A program made the position numbers and the translations under genes. A stretch of DNA of 64,000 nt from CAVTQY01 sp963736975 (GTDB lineage Bacteria > Pseudomonadota > Alphaproteobacteria > Acetobacterales > Acetobacteraceae). Of this stretch, positions 33,432 through 43,480 are shown one piece after another (positions within the stretch are counted from its first letter, which is position 1; each line of letters begins with the position of its first letter). The notes beneath the pieces are model-generated. The model worked only from the letters and a program-made list of their open reading frames with translations. It was not told the origin of the DNA and searched no databases. The stretch is taken from contig CAVTQY010000001.1 of the NCBI GenBank assembly GCA_963736975.1, forward strand, positions 1,798,001 through 1,862,000. The letters are read 5' to 3'.

Positions 33432-36400
33432 TCAAGTTCGCTGCCTGGGTACAATGACTGTGAACTCCGCGAATGCGCCGGGTTTGCTCTCGACAGTGAT
33501 CGTGCCGCCGTGCTGCTGGGTGACAATGTCGTAGCTGATCGACAGCCCGAGACCGGTGCCTTCGCCCGTTGGTTTGGTGGTGAAGAACGGCTGGAACAAT
33601 TTGTCCTTAATGCCGGCGGGGATGCCGGTGCCGTTGTCGCGTATGCGGATTTCCGCGGCATCACCGACATCCCGGGTCGTGACCTTCAGTGTCGGTTCGA
33701 ACGCGGGTTCAGCCGCGCTCTGCTGCCGCCTCCTTGCGGCGTAGAACCCGTTGCTGAACAGGTTCAGAAACACTCGCGTCATCTCTTGCGGCGCGAGTTC
33801 AACCGGCGCGATGTTGGCGTCGAAATCGCGTTCCAAGGTGACGTTGAAGCTTTGGTCCTGGGCGCGGGCACTGTGATAAGCGAGGTTCAGCGCATCATCG
33901 ACCAGCACGTTGAGGTCAACCGACCGCCGCTCTCCGGATGCGCCGCGAGAATGTTCGAGCATGCTGCGTACAATTCCGTCCGCACGCTTTCCGTGCTCGA
34001 CGATCTTTTGCAGATTGGTCGTCAGCAGGCCGCTGACATCCTCGATGTCGGTCCGCCGGTCTTCGGGCAGGGCGGCGAGATCCGGTGCAGCGGTTTCCTT
34101 CAGTTCCGCCAGTAGTTCAACCGACAGGCTGGCGAAGTTGTTGACGAAATTGAGCGGGTTCTTGATTTCGTGCGCGATGCCGGCGGTGAGCTGGCCGAGC
34201 GAGGCCATCTTCTCGGCCTGGATCAGATTGGCCTGGGCGGCTTTCAGGTCGCGATAGGCGGCTTCCACGCTGCGGCTGGCCTCTTCGGCCGCGTCGCGGG
34301 CGGCACGAAGCTCGGCCTCGTTGCGTTTGCGCTCGGTGATGTCTGCGTAGATCAGGACGAACCCACCGCCGGGTACGGGATTGTGCCGGACTTCGATAAC
34401 ACGACCATTGAGGCGCGTGCGTTCGTTGACGGTGGATTGCCCCGCGCGTGCCTGAAGACGGCGGATCTGCGCTTGTCGGTCGGCGTTCGCGCCGAACTCG
34501 CCACGTTCGGTCAGATAGCAGATATAATCTTCATAGGTCTTGCGCTCGGCGAGGACGCCGTCCGGCACGTCGAGGATCTCCTGGAACTTGCGGTTCCACG
34601 CCACCAGACGTGGCGTTTCGTCGAACAGGGCGACGCCGTCGCCCATGTTCTCGAAGGTGATACGGAGCTCATCCTGCCGTCGGCGAATTTCGTCGAGCAG
34701 GCGCGCGTTCTCCATCGCGATCACCGCCTGGGCGGCGAAGTTCTCCAGCAGCGCGATCTCCTTTCCCGAGAACGGGCGGACTTCGGAGCGGAACGCGGTG
34801 ATGAAGCCCAGCAGTGTTTCGTCCTTGCGAAGCGGCATGAAGAGGCCGGTCCGCACGTCCGTGCTCTGAAGGACGCTGCGCGTTATCACATGACGAGGCG
34901 TTCGCCGTTCACGAGTTGCTGAATGAAAATGTTGGGGCGATAGGGCTGGCGCATCAATGCGACATGCTCCTCGGGGAGGCCATGCGAGGCGACCGCGCGG
35001 AAATACTCGCCGTCGTAGGTCGTCAAGCCGCCGACAACGGCGCCACAGATCCTGTGCGCCTTGTCCAGGATCGCGTCGAACACCGGCGCCAGCTCGCCCG
35101 GCGAGCTGTTGATAACCTGCAACACCTCAGCGGTCGCGGTTTGCTGTTCCAGCGCTTCCTGTTGTTCGGTAAGCAGCCGCGTGTTTTCGATCGCAATTAG
35201 CGCCTGATCGGCGAACGTGCTTACTAGTTGGATCTGCGCCTCGGTGTACGGTTCGATCCGCCGCCGCGCCAGACCAATGACCCCGATCGCTACGCCGTCG
35301 CGCAACAGCGGCACGCCCAGCAAGGTGCGGATGCCGCCCACTCGCGCATCGTCCTTCGCCTCGTAGAGCGGATCGGTCCAGGCATCGAGAATCTGCACGG
35401 TGCAGCCGTCACGCGCGACGCGGCCGACCAGCGTGCCGGAACCTGGGTGGATCACGACCTCGCGTTCGATGCGCTCGTATTCCGGCGTATTGGAGAACGA
35501 GGCAGCCCAGCGGTACGCCTCATCCCGATAGCGGTAGATAGCTGCCTGATCGGCGTGGCAAAGCCGAGTAGCGGTTTCAACTACGGCCTGAAATACCGGT
35601 TCGAGATCGAAACTCGAGCGGCTGATGACCCTGAGCACCTCGCTGGTCGCCGTCTGGTATTCGAGCGACTGCTGAAGGTCCGCCGTGCGCGTCTGCAATG
35701 CGCGATACGTTTCCGCGCTGGTAATCGCGATCACCGCCTGTTCGGCGAAGGTCTGCAACAGCGTCACCTGACTATCTGAGAAGCCGCCCGACTCCCGCGA
35801 ATTCATGGTCAGGGCTCCGATTGCCTGGCCATCCCGCATGAACGGCACGACGAGATTCGACCCATGGCCCAGCGACCGAATGCGGTCGTCAAGCTCTTCT
35901 TCAGCGGCGACATCGCGAGTATGGATGGTCTTGCGATCGAGGACGGCCCGCCCGACCATGCTGCCGCGAATTGGCGGCATCGGCCAGAGACTTGTGTAGG
36001 TTTCGACCGTGGCTTGCCCATATGACTCCGCGCCCAGCAACGCCCGCAGATGAACCAGCGCCCCGTCGTATTCCAAAAGTGCCACCGCCATGCACTCGCA
36101 CAAATCTCGCACGTTGCGGACAATCTGCTCGAACACCGGTTGTGGATCGCCGGGTGAGGCCGACATTGCCTTGAGTACGTCGATCGTCGCGGCTTGCTGT
36201 TCGATCCGCTCGCCGAACTCGGTGTTGCGCGTGGTGAGTTCATCAGTGCGTTGCCGCAGCTCGCCTAACGGCTTGGGCCGCGAAGCTTTCCAGCAGCGCG
36301 ATCTCATTGTCCGAGAACGGGCGGACTTCCTCGCGATTTGCGCTGATGAAGCCCAGCAGCGTGCCGTGCTTGCGCAGTGGCACCAAAAGCATCGACCGCA

Positions 36401-36835
36401 CATCCGTGTTGTCACGAAGGGCGCGCGCTACCCTGTCGTCTGGGGGCGCGTCCAATGTCCTCAGATCGGCGATGTGGAGAACCGTTCTCCGCGAAATAGC
36501 GGTTGGACATGGCTGCTCGGCGGGCGGCGCTCGCGAAAGAACGTCGCGATGTGTTCGGGAAAACCATGCGACGCCAGCGTGCGGAAACTCTCGCCCTGAT
36601 AGATGACCAGGTTACCGATAGCGGCGCCGCAAAGCCTGTGCGCCTTCTCCAGGATTGCCTCGAACACGGGCGCGGGATCACTGGGCGAGCGGTTGATGAT
36701 CTCCAGCACCTCGGCCAACGCGGCCTCTCGCGCCAGTGTCGCGTCGCGTTCGGCGCGCTGCTCATCGAGTTGTTGCCGCAACCCGGCATTGACGCGTTGT
36801 AGCTCGGCTATCTCGTCGTCGTGTGGCGCAGTCAC
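33432..36835 (-). pseudogene. Multi-GAF/PAS sensor histidine kinase, broken at three points
   Basis: In order: coiled coil and GAF1 (from MTAPHDDEIAELQ), GAF2 (TIDVLKAMSASPGDP), GAF3 (SEVLRVISRSSFDLEP), GAF4 (EVLQVINSSPGELAP), PAS (FENMGDGVALFDET), then HisKA with LTAGIAHEIKNPLNFV and an ATPase domain with IRDNGTGIP and GTGLGLSISYDI. Break one is at about 36475, where one missing C would restore RFSHIADLRTLD. Break two, near 36260, lost about eight codons of the AIENARLL type before GELRQRTDEL. Break three at 34886-34889 splits GAF4. The kinase half from 34889 is open and has a GTG start, so a truncated kinase might still be made. No response regulator is adjacent. Confidence 0.85.
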
Positions 36836-36844
36836 CGGCGCACC

Positions 36845-37258
36845 TTATTCAAGTGTCACCACTATGCCCGTGTTACCAGCCAGCAGGCGCTTGAGATGGA
36901 AGCTGACGAGACCATCGCTACCGGCTTGCCCCAACAGCGTCGCGAAAGCGGGCAAAGCAGTCGGGTCGTCGGTTGCCATCCTCGCAAACGCATCCAGACA
37001 CACGGCCGTCAGTGCATCGGCGTGGCGTTCGGCGGTCAGCGGTTCGTACGCCGGCAGAGCTTCCCGGAGGCCCCTCCTGCGTCCGGCGATGACGGCGTAG
37101 CGGCCGTCCTTAGTCTTCTTGACCAGCAGAGATTGCAGCAGCCCGTGCGCGGCGATGGATGCGGCCAGCTCTTCGATGCCGTCACCGGCTCCGGTCCTGC
37201 GGACGTTGCCGTCCCACGCGGTCAGCCGGTTCAGCGGAATGGTGATGATGTCAGTCAT
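36845..37258 (-). CDS. ParB-like protein with internal deletion, mobile-element type
   Basis: 137 residues in an open frame. The N-terminus is a ParB/Spo0J nuclease-like fold: IITIPLNRLTAWDGNVRRTG, EELAASIAAHGLLQSLLV and YAVIAGRRR. ParB proteins of plasmids and integrative elements are several hundred residues. Here AGRRR passes straight into LPAYEPLTAERHADALTAV and a short tail ending NTGIVVTLE, which resembles the far end of such proteins. The helix-turn-helix DNA-binding part seems deleted. It is probably non-functional, a remnant of an integrated plasmid or conjugative element. It lies nine bases upstream of the kinase pseudogene. The ATG at 37258 has TGGTGAAG before it on the coding side. 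Confidence 0.65.
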   Translation of the reverse strand: MTDIITIPLNRLTAWDGNVRRTGAGDGIEELAASIAAHGLLQSLLVKKTKDGRYAVIAGRRRGLREALPAYEPLTAERHADALTAVCLDAFARMATDDPTALPAFATLLGQAGSDGLVSFHLKRLLAGNTGIVVTLE

Positions 37259-37660
37259 GGTGAAGTCTCCTTTGTTGTTGGGCTGGCCCCTTGCCAGCCG
37301 GTGCCGGCCGCCCGCCGGAGAGCGGGTCGGGCGCAAACGCATTTTTGGGGGGACCGCGCCCGAACGGGCGCGGGGGAGCCGAAAAAGCAAGTTGCGCCAT
37401 ATGGAAGGCCTGCTTCTCCGGCAGGCTCGGTACATTTGGCCTGGCGAGAGGAAGCCTGCCCGCTTCGGCACCAAAGGAGACACCTGCAATCAGCCGACAC
37501 CCTGCGGCACCCGCCGAAAGCGTTTGGGCCGGGAGGACCCTGATCGGGACATTGGCGCAGGCGGGTGACACTTCGGTCCCGAAAAGTCGGCCGTCGGGGT
37601 TGCCGCATCAGGCTGCCCGCCTTCAAGGTGTCGCCTTCGCTCCCCGCGCGGAGGTTGCCC
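37259..37660. other. Promoter-proximal gap upstream of the ParB-like gene, no gene
   Basis: About 400 bases. It holds C- and G-runs (CCCCTTGCC, TTTTTGGGGGG) and the near-palindrome CGCGCCCGAACGGGCGCGGG around 37360. Similar GC-rich leaders stand before ParB genes in integrative elements. No open frame is convincing. Confidence 0.5.
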
Positions 37661-38017
37661 ATGACAGACGAACCAGAATCGCTCCCGCTGCCGTCCGTGA
37701 CCAAGAGGGTGACGCTGAAAACGCGAGACGTGCTCCCCGATGCGATTGCCGGACGGCCATGGCGGCACCATCCCGACCGAGCATCAGAGGAAGGAAGAAG
37801 AGATAAGAACCGACGCATTGCCGAAGAGGCCGCACGCGTGAGGGTCGAACTCGCTGATAGCGAGATTGCGGCGGGCCACGATTTTGAACGGGAACGGGCG
37901 AGAGCCGGGCGGCAACACGAGAATGGCGGCCGGAACGCTGAAGCCCCGTACCATGCTTGGTCCCGAGAAAGAGCTTTCCCCAGAGGTCGGACCAGGCGGC
38001 TTACGACTGATTGGTAG
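37661..38017 (+). CDS. Hypothetical Arg/Glu-rich protein
   Basis: 118 residues. The ATG follows GGAGG at eight bases. It opens MTDEPESLPLPSVTKRVTLK, then becomes highly charged (EEGRRDKNRRIAEEAARVRV), consistent with a helical or disordered protein. I recognise no family. It diverges from the ParB-like gene, and cargo of the same integrated element is a reasonable guess. The reading frame could also be chance in GC-rich DNA; the ribosome site is the main support. Confidence 0.4.
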   Translation: MTDEPESLPLPSVTKRVTLKTRDVLPDAIAGRPWRHHPDRASEEGRRDKNRRIAEEAARVRVELADSEIAAGHDFERERARAGRQHENGGRNAEAPYHAWSRERAFPRGRTRRLTTDW

Positions 38018-38076
38018 CCGAGAGTGACAATGTGCTGGGTGATCCTAAATCTATCGAACGGCTGGAGCGCGGGAGC

Positions 38077-38487
38077 ATGAGTACAGAGCATGAGGGGTTA
38101 CCCAACTCGTCCGAATTCGAGCGTGAGGTAATTGAGATCGCGCACATACTGTTCCATTATCAGGCTCTAGGAAAGCACTCCAGCGCACTGCCCAAACGAC
38201 GCAAAGACGATAAAAATGAAGTAACACCAGACAAGATTATTTCCGCATCAAAAAAGGTGATAGACGAAAAAGACTTGCGGTCAGTGCTTTGCCCGTTTCT
38301 CCGTTCCGCGGGGCGTGATTTGGCAGGGATCGCGAAAACAGTAGCAGCGACCCTTGTCCCGCTATGCCTGGCGGGCCACCTCGACATTCCTCGTGATCCA
38401 TTTCTGTACGCTGGTGTAGCGCTGGTCGTCTTTAATGCCACAGTCGAGGCATTTTGTTCCCCACAGGCCGGGGAGCCAGACGCATGA
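38077..38487 (+). CDS. Small membrane protein coupled to an HExxH peptidase gene
   Basis: 136 residues from the ATG at 38077 (a TTG at 38011 is less likely). The N-terminal half is polar (FEREVIEIAHILFHYQAL, then SSALPKRRKDDKNEV). The C-terminal half has two hydrophobic segments: VAATLVPLCLAGHLDI and DPFLYAGVALVVFNATVEAF, each a probable TM helix. Base composition is lower in GC than the flanks. Its stop overlaps the ATG of the next gene (ATGA), so a membrane protein and a metallopeptidase-like protein are made together. No family recognised. The two-gene unit lies among mobile-element debris. Confidence 0.6.
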   Translation: MSTEHEGLPNSSEFEREVIEIAHILFHYQALGKHSSALPKRRKDDKNEVTPDKIISASKKVIDEKDLRSVLCPFLRSAGRDLAGIAKTVAATLVPLCLAGHLDIPRDPFLYAGVALVVFNATVEAFCSPQAGEPDA

Positions 38488-39614
38488 GTGCTACTATCAG
38501 CGACGCGATCGCTCACCTTGGAATTTTGCAGAGGTTTGCATTCAACCAGTATTGGGATTTCTCGCTGTACGGAATCGACAGTTTTGCGGCCTTTTATACT
38601 GATCAACGGATTCTTAATGCGGAGAAATTGGGCAACTCCTTATATCTGACTGCCAGAGTTGAGTGGCTCATAAATGAAAAGATAGATCGTCCTAACTTGT
38701 CTTTGTTTTCTTCCAAGGAAGATATATTTAATATACAGTTGCTCTGGGTACTATCCAAAGTCCATTAAAGCTGCGCTTGCCAGAATAAATATTCCTTTTC
38801 CGGACGACGTCGTGCTGGGTACTCTGTTCGGCCACGAACCGGCCGCGCATTCAATTACGGCACCGGGCGGCGGTAGGCTGGTCCTCATCAACTTTGGTTT
38901 ATTGAGTTCTTCTGAGCTCTCTTTGCGAGGCGTTGACATTAGCAATGCCAGATCAAGGGCGACACTCGGAGACCCACATGTGTTCGGGATTACGCCGGAT
39001 CCTGCGCATATCGAATCAAATGAGGATATTTGCCAGAAATTTGTTTCGGCGATCCGTGATTACTTCAATGGGAGTGCGCGCCAAGCGAGTCTAGTCCCCT
39101 TTAGTTACAACGATAATAGGGTGTGGGTTTTTCTAGATTTCTTTCTAGGATCTGCCGCCTTCGTCATGGCGCATGAGTACGCACATATTATCCTCAACCA
39201 TGTCTAGGACGAAGGTCCATCACTCCAAATCCGGTTGCGGCAATTTGAGAGTGGAAAACACGAAGTGTGGGCGGTTACGAAGGCGCAGCAGAATGAGATG
39301 GAGGCGGACGCACTTGCGATATATATATGCTTGAACGCATTTTATCCTCGCTTGGACGTTCCCTGTATTTTTATGAACTCAGAAATATTTTTTATCGCTG
39401 CACAAATTATCGAGGTGCTCAGGGGGGTGATCAATACACGACGTCACATCCTGAAGCAAACGACAGGACCAACGAAGTTCGAAAGTTGGTAAAAGAACAT
39501 TTTCCACAGCGGGCGGATCTTATTTTCACAATTCTCAAGGACATGAGAGACACGTTCAATTTACTATGGGAGAAAAACGCGGAGAAGCTACCGGATGTCA
39601 CTTCCTCTCGGTAA
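38484..39614 (+). pseudogene. HExxH metallopeptidase-like gene, three lesions
   Basis: Pieces in two frames form one protein of about 375 residues. The N-terminal part starts MSATISDAIAHLGILQRF. The middle holds LGTLFGHEPAAHSI and FVMAHEYAHIILNHV, whose HEYAH is a zinc-metallopeptidase HExxH. Then KAQQNEMEADALAIYI supplies the downstream EADA glutamate, and the tail has TSHPEANDRTNEVRKLV, like the SHP segment of M48-type peptidases. Lesions: a frame change near 38755, an in-frame TAG at 39205-39207 right after the HExxH helix, and a run of six G at 39422-39427 where the frame shifts again. The layout also recalls HExxH phage-exclusion proteases; that is speculation. Confidence 0.7.
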
Positions 39615-39659
39615 AATCGTGCCCGTAGCTTGATTGGGGTGTACAGAGATGGATATCGC

Positions 39660-39980
39660 CTGACAGTTGCCGCCACTGGCTGAGGGATCAGGCGGCGGTT
39701 TTCATCTCGGTCCTTTCCTCCTTCCTGCTGTTCCTTGGGATGCCGTCGCGGAACGCCTTGACGGGCGTCCTGCCGTTCATGCCGCGGCCCTGGTGTAAAT
39801 CGGCGTCCAACCTTGACCCCACCCGAGGGCGGTTTATCACATTGATGATGCTGAAAAATCGGCAATTTGCGGGGGTCAATGTTGGACGCCGGTCGTGACC
39901 CCGTCTGATCCCCAAAAGACAAAGATTTACAGGTACTTGCGTTTCCTGGGAGCGGGGTCAAAGTTGGACGCCGATTCACA
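39660..39980 (-). mobile_element. IS481-family remnant with several terminal repeats
   Basis: On the minus strand 39688-39795 encodes the C-terminus of an IS481-type transposase, HQGRGMNGRTPVKAF followed by a Lys/Glu-rich tail. The terminal-repeat core GTTGGACGCCG or its inverse occurs at about 39797 (CGGCGTCCAAC), 39882 and 39967, each beside GGGGTCAA-like bases. Three ends in 180 bases suggest two overlapping or nested copies, both almost fully deleted. Confidence 0.7.
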
Positions 39981-40266
39981 TTCCGCGTTGATGATCGGCA
40001 AAGACGGAATTACGACAGAGAAAAGCTTCGGCTTCCGCGCGGTGTCGCAGAATCCCCATATGGCAACTCGCGCGAAGTCATCGAAGGCGCCGAGCGCGAC
40101 GGCAAGTCAAACACGGAGCACGCTATTGTCGGTGCCCCTCCGTCCGTGTCGCTCCTGCGTCTGACGCGGTTCTGCTTCTCCGGCCGTCGGACACTGCTCC
40201 ATTAGATGCTCTGATGCTCCCGCTTAACCCCTCGGAGAACGGTATCCATCCGCCGAAGACCCTGGG

Positions 40267-40861
40267 TCAGGCCCGCTTACGGGACGATGACCTGCGGCTC
40301 CACTTTTTTGCGAGGCCGTGCACGGCCTGAGTGAGTGCCTCAACATCGGTGTTGTTGGGATCAAAGTTGCTGCTGATCCACTCGAGCCTCTCGGCATGTT
40401 CCTGGTGGTTCGGATCGGCGATTGCGTCGAGGAAGTCGCGGTATCCCCAAGGGCCGCCGACATCCTCGGGCGGGCAGCGTCCGGCTGCGTCGATCAGGCA
40501 CGGATAGGCCATGCCGGGGACGGCATCCGTTATGCGTTCGATGCGGATGGAATGCTCCCAGCCATCGCCAAAGTCGTAGAGGGTATTTGAGCGACCTGGT
40601 GTCGACATCTTCCACCACGTCGATGAGGCGGGTCTTGCTGGCATCGAGCGGCCCGTCGCCGAAGTGCGGATCGGGCCTGCCCCAGCCGACATCACGTGCA
40701 CGGATCTCGTAGAGATGGCTGTTGGTCCAGCCCATAGCTGCCTGCAGCACAAGGTGCAGACGATCCAGGCGGATCGTGAGCGGCACCTCGACCCGGCGCA
40801 CGACAGCAGGTTCGACATCATCGAGCTTGATCCGGAGGCGGGCGATGCTGGCGGCGGTCAT
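40267..40861 (-). pseudogene. Plasmid pRiA4b ORF-3-like passenger of IS66, frameshifted
   Basis: The family is a small conserved protein often carried by IS elements and plasmids. The first half reads RLRIKLDDVEPAVVRRVEVP, LHLVLQAAMGWTNSHLYEI and RLIDVVEDVDTRSLKY. The second half, in another frame, continues LYDFGDGWEHSIRIE and CPPEDVGGPWGYRDFLDAI. Removing one C at 40581-40583 (GGG on the plus strand) joins them. The ATG overlaps the stop of the IS66 tnpC gene (ATGA), so the gene belongs to the IS66 transcript. Function of the family is not established. As given, it is truncated. Confidence 0.85.
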
Positions 40862-42441
40862 GCCGCGAGGCTACGGGCCTCCCGGCTGGGCGGCCAGTGC
40901 CACGGAAGCAACTCGTGGAGACGGGAAGCCGGATGATCGGCAATGCGCGCCAACACGTCAGCGAGCCAGGCGCGAGGATCGACATCGTTCAATTTGGCAG
41001 TGACGATCAGAGAATATACGGCAGCGGCCCGTTCGCCACCACGGTCAGAACCCGCAAACAGCCATGCTTTTCTGCCCAGGGCTATGCCTCGCAACGCCCG
41101 CTCGGCCGCATTGTTCGTAAGACAAATTCTTCCATCATCGAGGAACCGGCTGAAGGAGGCCCAACGCTTCAGCATATAGTCGATCGCCTTTGCCACCTCG
41201 ACGTGGCGCGATAGCTTGCGACGTACATCGCGCATCCAGTTTTCCAAGTCGGTGACGAGGGGAGCGATCTTATCCTGGCGCGTTGCGCGTCGCTGTTCAT
41301 GCGGCAGACCGTTGATCGTGCGCTCGAGATCAAAGATCGCATCGATACGTCGCACCGCTTCAATTGCGAGCGGCGCTTTCGCGAGCTGAGCCAGCTTGAA
41401 GAAGTTGCGTCTGCCGTGCGCCCAGCACAGAGCCTCGGTCAACGCGACAGGCTTCCTCGCTTCGCGATATAACTCGCCGAAGCCGGCATAGGCATCTGCC
41501 CGCAGGATCCCACGATATTCGGCGAGATGCCGGCTCGGATGCTCACCACGCCGATCACGAGAGAAGTAGAATATTGCAGCCGGCGGCGCCGTCCCATCGA
41601 ATGGTCGATCATCGCGAACATACGTCCACAGTCTGCCGGTGATCGTCTTGCCTTTGGCCAGCACTGGCACCGTCGTGTCGTCGCCATGGATGCGCTCAGC
41701 CGTCAGCACGTGATCCCTGATCAGCGCCACCAACGGGCTGAGTGTTGCCGTGCAGGCGCCGACCCAGTCGGCCATTGTGGAGACATCGAGATCAATCCCC
41801 TCGCGGGCATACATCTCGCTTTGGCGATTGAGCGGCTGGTGATTGCTGAATTTGGCATCGAGGATCATCGCCAGCAGGTTTGGACCCGCGCGGCCACGGG
41901 CAATCGGATGGAATGGTGCAGGTGGTTGGCTGATTGTCTCGCAGGCACGGCACACGAATTTCTCGCGCACGGTCTGGATCACCTTCCACAGACGCGGAAC
42001 GCTCTCCAGGCTCTCGGTGATGGTCTCTCCCAATTTGGCCAATGCCCCACCACAGCAGGGGCATGCGGTTGGACCAGGGATGACAACACGCTCGCGCGGC
42101 AAATGTGCCGGTAGAGGGCCACGCACCGGCTTGCGGCGCGTGAAGCTCCTGACCACGCTGCCCACCTGGTCGGCATCGACCGCAGTAGCAGCCACTTCCT
42201 CAGCGGCATCGGCTTCAAATTCCTCGAGTTGCAGTTCCGCCTGGTCGAGCAGTTTGCGGCCGCGCTCGGAAGAAGGGGCGTAGCGATGATGCTCGAGCTT
42301 CGCGATCACGAACCTCAAATGCGTGACCATAGCTTCCGCACCGACTGCTCGCGCCTCGGCCTCTCGTCGTGCCGCGCGCTCGACAGCGAGTTCAGCGCGC
42401 AGTGCATCAATGTCATCGGGGATCGAATCGGCAGGATCCAT
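40858..42441 (-). CDS. tnpC: IS66-family transposase TnpC
   Basis: 527 residues, full length. The N-terminal leucine-zipper-like segment and zinc finger (CPCCGGALAKLGE, CRACETISQP) are followed by the DDE domain: MADWVGACTATLSPLV, HGDDTTVPVL, RADAYAGFGEL, ALCWAHGRRNFF and the last acidic residue in LTNNAAERALRGIALGRK. It cuts and joins the element ends. It is intact, with tnpB 71 bases upstream and the pRiA4b-like gene coupled downstream. Confidence 0.95.
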   Translation of the reverse strand: MDPADSIPDDIDALRAELAVERAARREAEARAVGAEAMVTHLRFVIAKLEHHRYAPSSERGRKLLDQAELQLEEFEADAAEEVAATAVDADQVGSVVRSFTRRKPVRGPLPAHLPRERVVIPGPTACPCCGGALAKLGETITESLESVPRLWKVIQTVREKFVCRACETISQPPAPFHPIARGRAGPNLLAMILDAKFSNHQPLNRQSEMYAREGIDLDVSTMADWVGACTATLSPLVALIRDHVLTAERIHGDDTTVPVLAKGKTITGRLWTYVRDDRPFDGTAPPAAIFYFSRDRRGEHPSRHLAEYRGILRADAYAGFGELYREARKPVALTEALCWAHGRRNFFKLAQLAKAPLAIEAVRRIDAIFDLERTINGLPHEQRRATRQDKIAPLVTDLENWMRDVRRKLSRHVEVAKAIDYMLKRWASFSRFLDDGRICLTNNAAERALRGIALGRKAWLFAGSDRGGERAAAVYSLIVTAKLNDVDPRAWLADVLARIADHPASRLHELLPWHWPPSREARSLAA

Positions 42442-42512
42442 CGCACCAACGAGGGAATCACAATCGACCCGCGTCGTGCACCAGGTATTTTGCCTGTCCG
42501 TTCCTTAAGCTG

Positions 42513-42860
42513 TCAGCCTGCCATCTCCGGCCGCCATGTTCGTTGCGGATGTCTCCAGTCAATGCCTTCCAGCATGTAGCCGAGCTGCGCAGCTGAGATC
42601 GGAACAACACCATCCGATGGCGATGCCCAGATGAACTTGCCGCGTTCCAATCTTTTGGCGTAGAGCGACATCCCCAACCCGTCATGCCAAAGAATTTTCA
42701 CCAGGTCACCGCGTTTCCCACGGAACACGTACAGATCACCCGCATGCGGATCGCGATGCAGCGCCTCTTGCACCTGCAAGGCAAGACTGTTCATCCCACG
42801 TCGCATATCGGTCGCACCCGTGGCCAGCCAGACGCGGACACCGGACGGCGGGACAATCAT
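42513..42860 (-). CDS. tnpB: IS66 family accessory protein TnpB (Orf2)
   Basis: 115 residues. It begins MIVPPSGVRVWLATGATDMRR and contains LYVFRGKRGDLVKILWHDGLGMSLYAKRLERG; the R-G-K-R-G-D and W-H-D-G-L-G blocks are diagnostic of IS66 Orf2 proteins. These are required for efficient IS66 transposition, by an unknown mechanism. The start overlaps the tnpA stop (ATGA). The gene is complete. Confidence 0.95.
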   Translation of the reverse strand: MIVPPSGVRVWLATGATDMRRGMNSLALQVQEALHRDPHAGDLYVFRGKRGDLVKILWHDGLGMSLYAKRLERGKFIWASPSDGVVPISAAQLGYMLEGIDWRHPQRTWRPEMAG

Positions 42861-43249
42861 CGACGCAGCACAGTCATCACGCGTCGCAGCGTCGCCAGGC
42901 CGACATCATCCCCAACCTTCACCGACGTTCCATCGGGCAGCGTGATCTCGATCTTTCCACCGGACACCTGTTCAGCTCCGGCTGTCGCCGATGGCGCCAC
43001 ACGCTTCGCATCGTTGCCAATGGCAGGCTCGCTGATCGTCCGCACCGGGAGGAATACTGGCGGCGGCTCCGGACTGAGCACGCCACGGCGCACCTGGCTG
43101 CGCCAGTTCCATAGCAGGCCACGGCTGATCTCATATCGCCGCGCAATTTCAGCAATGCCCGCACCAGGCTGCTCAGTCTCCGCGACGATCCGAAGCTTTT
43201 CCTCGAGGCTCCAACGCCGCCGTCGCTCAACCCCAGTGATGATCTCTAT
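42857..43249 (-). CDS. tnpA: IS66 TnpA helix-turn-helix protein, start codon ATA
   Basis: About 130 residues. EIITGVERRRRWSLEEKLRI, GAGIAEIARRYEISRGLLW and the tail KIEITLPDGTSVKVGDDVG match IS66 TnpA, a DNA-binding accessory protein. Upstream of the family's usual Met-Glu-Ile start the codon is ATA (43249-43247), so the normal ATG seems lost. A GTG at 43093 would give only the last 78 residues. Otherwise the frame is open. The rest of the operon is intact, so this could switch the element off. Confidence 0.8.
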   Translation of the reverse strand: MEIITGVERRRRWSLEEKLRIVAETEQPGAGIAEIARRYEISRGLLWNWRSQVRRGVLSPEPPPVFLPVRTISEPAIGNDAKRVAPSATAGAEQVSGGKIEITLPDGTSVKVGDDVGLATLRRVMTVLRR

Positions 43250-43480
43250 ACAGCTGGCTGCCTCTGATCTTAGCGGCGCTCATACAAGCGCCGTTTAGAT
43301 CAAAGGCACGATCGCGCCGGCAAGGCGGCATTCCCCGGGCGGATACGGAGAACGCCCCTATCTCGGTCGAAGATCCACGGACGTTGAGCACGTCCTATCA
43401 ATTCAGTAATCGCTTTTTACATGAGGCTGCTACAGAAGACTTCCGGAACTCGGCGTCAAGCGGACGCTCGCTGTAATACG

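Larger units (their letters stand above)
40267..43290 (-). mobile_element. IS66-family element with passenger gene
   Basis: The four coupled genes tnpA, tnpB, tnpC and the pRiA4b-like passenger form one IS66 element read leftward. Exact ends could not be fixed by eye; no clear terminal repeat pair or 8-bp target duplication was found. The right limit is placed just upstream of tnpA. The element separates the accessory debris from the groESL operon. Confidence 0.75.
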
